Source of the DNA: Cavenderia fasciculata
Taxonomy: Eukaryota; Evosea; Eumycetozoa; Acytosteliales; Cavenderiaceae
Direction: 5' to 3'
DNA length: 64,000 bases
Assembly: GCF_000203815.1 (NCBI RefSeq)
Contig: NW_004457624.1
Location: 2,914,001-2,978,000, forward strand
A program made the translations under genes and the position numbers. The notes under the pieces were generated by a model, which saw only the letters and a program-made list of their open reading frames with translations, searched no databases and was not told where the DNA came from. Positions 60,655 through 64,000 of this stretch are shown piece after piece (the first letter of the stretch is position 1; every line of letters starts with the position of its first letter).

Positions 60655-61709
60655 AAAAACTTAATAATAAACACCCCCAAAATATATATTATTTATTATA
60701 TAATTAACAAAAACCCAGGCTCGGAAAGAGATAGAGAATATCTAACGAACGTTCGTTTCGAAATGGAACGAATAGATAGATATTAAAATATTTATTTATT
60801 ATTTATTCGCGATCGCCGTAGATGAATAATAATGGGAGTGCTTCGAATCGAACCAATAGGGGCGTACCTACCTACGGGTTGGCACTTGTTTTTCGCCCAA
60901 CTTGCAAAATACCTTTTTTTGACTGTTGCCGGGTTCCGAACGTACGTATGCGAACATGTGATTGCGAGAGATTTGGTGTTGATTGCGATTAATATCTTAT
61001 TTTTAGAGCAAGCCTTTGACGATGCGCGTTGCTCGTCTAAAAGGGCGTTGACCAAATGTCAAACTCACTCAATTAGAGCCATGTTACTTTAATAAAAGAG
61101 AGAGAGAAAGAAACAAAGAAGGGACCTAACTTCGCAATTGATGTGCGTGTGTATATATATGATATCGAGTACCTAAACATACATTGCCAACGTAAGTACT
61201 TAAGGTTTTAAAATGGAAACCCATCATCGTTAAAAGTTTCCTGTACAATCCCCCCACACTCACAACACCCCCCACCATCACCAATCACCCACCCTAATGT
61301 TAGAGGAAGTGTGGGTAAATCTTAACATTGATCGAGATTAAATGTTTATTTATTATTTGTTATGAATAATAACACATCAACAACTTTTCTTTCTTATTCC
61401 AGTTCCAATCTTAAGTCAAGTCAGAATAGATAAAAAAAAAACAACAAAAAAGTAGGAGGTAGCTATTCATTATTTGTTTCACAGTTATATAGTAGTCACT
61501 ATTAATAGAAGTAACAGTCGTTTAAACATTATTGTAAGTGTCATTGGAGGTTCATATAAAAAAAAAAAAAAAAAAAAAACAATAAAGCTTTTGCTAACCT
61601 TTGCTTCCTTGTTTCAAATAATATATGTACAGTTTAGAAAATACAACAACAAATTTTACATCACATCCACACATAAAACAATCATACCATTTTCAAAATT
61701 AAAAAAAAA
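60655..61709. other. Intergenic region
   Basis: Holds an unusual GC-rich patch at about 60810-61080 with a broken coding look on the minus strand, and a T-rich/A-rich leader of the next gene. I looked for a tRNA in the patch because of GGTTCGATTC (minus strand) but the arms do not pair. Confidence 0.5.
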
Positions 61710-63218
61710 ATGATTATGAATCAACCAATCAATCATGACTTTCCAACAGTTGATATTACCAAAAAGGAACAAGTGTTAAAGGTATTACAAGAATCTACTT
61801 CCATTGTTTTCCTTAGAATAGTATGGACTGATATGGCTAATTTGGTTCGTTGCAAGTCGGTCAGAACCAAATGGCTACTTGAAAATAGAGACTCTTTCAA
61901 TTATGTATGTGTTACCAGTGCCTGTATGGCATTGCCAGGCAATTCAGATGTCGTCGTTGGAGAGGCACTAGCTTCGAACGATTTTGATGAAATGTTTTTG
62001 GTGCCTGATTGGTCGACTTTTAGATTGGTACCATACACTAAAGGAACGGCTCAAGTATTTGGTCACTTTTACAGGGTCGATCCTGCAACTAAAAAGATCG
62101 TACAATGGGATCAATGTCCACGTGTATGTATTGACAAGGCTGAACAAGCACTTGCTCAATGTAAATCACAAGACGACAACGTTGGAGGAGGAGGAGGATT
62201 CATTTTAAAGGGATCTTTTGAAGAGGAATTCTTTTTGCTCAAGAAATCGGCACTTGCCAACGAACCACCTGGAACCAAGTGTCCACCACCAGTAGAGAAC
62301 TATACATTTGCTAGTGTCTATAGTTTGGATGAAAATGCCGATGTGATGATGGAGATTGTTCAGAATTTGGAAGACCAAAATGTCCCCGTCGAACAGATGC
62401 TCAGCGAGTCTGCACCAGGCCAGTTTGAATTGACCGTTCCATACTGCGGTATCCGTGAAGCTTGTGATCGCCACATTATCGTTCGTCAGACCGTCCACGC
62501 CATCGCCCACAAGCACGGCTACATCGCATCGTTCCTCCCCAAAGTATACCAATATGCCGCCGGCAGTGGATGTCATCTCCATCTTTCACTCTGGGCGTCG
62601 AGATCTCCCACCGACAAAACCCTCGTCAACACCACTCCATTGGCCGGTGGGGTTGCAGGTCTCTCCAAATCATCGGTTCGTGCCATCGCAGGTATTCTCT
62701 ACCACACCAAGGCTATGACAGCCATATTCAACGCTAATGAAAACTCGTACGACCGTTTGAAACCAAATAGTTGGAGTGGAGGCTCGATTGCATGGGGTGT
62801 CAACAACAAAGAAGCTATTGTTCGTGTACCAACCTCTGCTAGCACACCTGTCAAGGGTAACAGCAACTTTGAGGTCAAATCAATCGACCATACATCCAAC
62901 CCATACCTTGTCATCTCTGCTATCATCTATTCGATGATTCATGGTATGACAGACCCAGACCACTCGATTGGAGAGTATCCACCAACCTCGATCAACCCAT
63001 CGGCTCTTACCAACGAGCAACGTGATGCCCATCGCATCCAACCTATTCCATCGTCTCTCTCGCAAGCACTCACTCATCTATCAAATGATAAATACCTTAC
63101 CGACAATCTTGGAAAGAATCTTGTCAATGCCTATATCCAAGTAAAGAAATACGAATCAAAAGAATATCGTGATCAACCCTTTGAATATGCTAGAGATGCT
63201 TTTTTACAAACTTATTAA
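61710..63218 (+). CDS. Glutamine synthetase family, class-I-like
   Basis: 502 residues, single exon, starting MIMNQPINHD. The family joins ammonia or amines to glutamate using ATP. The N-terminal beta-grasp begins IVFLRIVWTDMANLVRCKSV. Metal-binding Glu are in LKGSFEEEFFLL (about 170-180). The ATP/glutamate-binding block is AAGSGCHLHLSLW (about 286-298). NANENSYDRLKPNSWSGGSI and EAIVRVPTS (about 344-375) match the substrate Arg and adenylate regions. The length and the IVWTDMANLVRCK start resemble the FluG and GlnA-like group more than classic eukaryotic GSII (about 370). So gamma-glutamyl ligation of an amine other than ammonia is possible. No regulatory site is seen upstream. Confidence 0.85.
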   Translation: MIMNQPINHDFPTVDITKKEQVLKVLQESTSIVFLRIVWTDMANLVRCKSVRTKWLLENRDSFNYVCVTSACMALPGNSDVVVGEALASNDFDEMFLVPDWSTFRLVPYTKGTAQVFGHFYRVDPATKKIVQWDQCPRVCIDKAEQALAQCKSQDDNVGGGGGFILKGSFEEEFFLLKKSALANEPPGTKCPPPVENYTFASVYSLDENADVMMEIVQNLEDQNVPVEQMLSESAPGQFELTVPYCGIREACDRHIIVRQTVHAIAHKHGYIASFLPKVYQYAAGSGCHLHLSLWASRSPTDKTLVNTTPLAGGVAGLSKSSVRAIAGILYHTKAMTAIFNANENSYDRLKPNSWSGGSIAWGVNNKEAIVRVPTSASTPVKGNSNFEVKSIDHTSNPYLVISAIIYSMIHGMTDPDHSIGEYPPTSINPSALTNEQRDAHRIQPIPSSLSQALTHLSNDKYLTDNLGKNLVNAYIQVKKYESKEYRDQPFEYARDAFLQTY

Positions 63219-64000
63219 AATATAAGAAAGAACTATAATAATAATAATAATAATACTTAACAATCATCATAATCATTTTTTACTAATAACTCTAAATAAT
63301 AAATAAATAATATTGTATTTATATCTAACCAACTAAACTAAAATGAATGAATGTCTTACTTTTGGTGCTTAATATTTAAAAATAAAAATGAATATTTATT
63401 TTCTTTGGGGGTTTTGAAAATTTTTGGTTGGGAGTACCGCCTCAGAATCTATTTATTTGTAAAACTTATTTCTCTCTATGGTCTTCTTTATTTTTAATTA
63501 TTCTTTTACCAATCGATAGATCTTTTAATTATCTATCAAATGGTTGACAAAAAAATTTGCGAGAGGTTCACCCTTCTAAAAAGTACTTTCCGTAAAGTCG
63601 CCATTAGCCATGGGCTAAGATGAGGTCTAGAAAGCATTGTTTGGAAAAACAAATGATATAAACAGAAAGAGCACAAAAAGTTGTATCTATTGGTGATATT
63701 GGATCGTCGTTTCAAAGATTATTCAAATAAAAAAAATGCTATTCTTCAAAGCCTATCTCATATAGTAAACATGCAACCATATAAAACTACGTGCTACATG
63801 GATCGGATCACGATTAATCAAATAAAAAGACAAGCGCCAACGCAAGAGGTGTAGGCGCCTTGAATCTTCAACATTATATGCACTGGTGTCGGCAGTGTTC
63901 AATGCATGCCACATCCAGCAACGCTAGACAAGATGGTTAGTATATTTGGAATGGATCAATAATCAAATAATTCAGAAGTGGTCAATCTCAAAACAATTGT
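63219..64000. other. 3' region, no gene identified
   Basis: AT-rich to 63550. Then a more balanced stretch follows with short coding-like fragments (63830-63900) but with stops. TTAGCCATGGGCTAA at 63605-63619 is a short perfect inverted repeat. Mobile-element debris is possible but not shown. Confidence 0.4.

Noticed and set aside
60832-60910. Possible tRNA on the minus strand (GGTTCGATTC)
   Set aside because: Neither the T-arm nor the acceptor stem pairs, and no matching 5' acceptor half is present at the right distance.

Overview
The window looks like nuclear DNA of a dictyostelid social amoeba. It is AT-rich, with short AT-rich introns carrying GTAAGT-type donors, and many Asn, Gln, Thr and acidic homopolymers in the proteins. 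It also carries a discoidin lectin and a giant cyclase of the soluble guanylyl cyclase (SgcA) type. The species cannot be named from the sequence. C-ending codons in the conserved genes make a species other than D. discoideum plausible (inference).

1-24 kb. A secreted Cys-rich protein gene is followed by a minus-strand tandem array of importin-beta (IPO5/IPO4-like) HEAT-repeat genes. Three copies look complete by splice arithmetic (1166, 1097 and 1048 residues). A fourth is decayed, and two stubs of further 3' ends remain. A long Asn-rich secreted repeat protein and an arylamine N-acetyltransferase gene lie between the copies.

24-27 kb. A textbook two-exon ribosomal protein S15a (uS8) gene is followed by a duplicated piece of its own intron and by unidentified coding debris.

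27.2-44.7 kb. A local family of two-exon genes of unknown function (called here the PKGFD family) has three members. One is split by a capsid-bearing, Polinton-like element of about 12.9 kb (27668-40540). The element has terminal inverted repeats of about 630 bp and a perfect 6-bp target duplication. Its left half is a virion module: fibre-like protein, small basic protein, packaging ATPase, major capsid and penton-like protein. Its right half holds a multi-exon gene with a SAM-like domain, a P-loop ATPase and a nuclease-like C-terminus, of the Crinkler/RHS kind. I see no protein-primed polymerase and no integrase. The copy is treated as a fossil: it is partly broken, with young-looking ends.

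44.7-64 kb. Here lie relics of discoidin and alpha-glucosidase genes, an intact discoidin gene, an intact four-exon lysosomal-type alpha-glucosidase, the SgcA-like cyclase gene running the other way, and a class-I-like glutamine synthetase. The last 800 bases show nothing I can identify.
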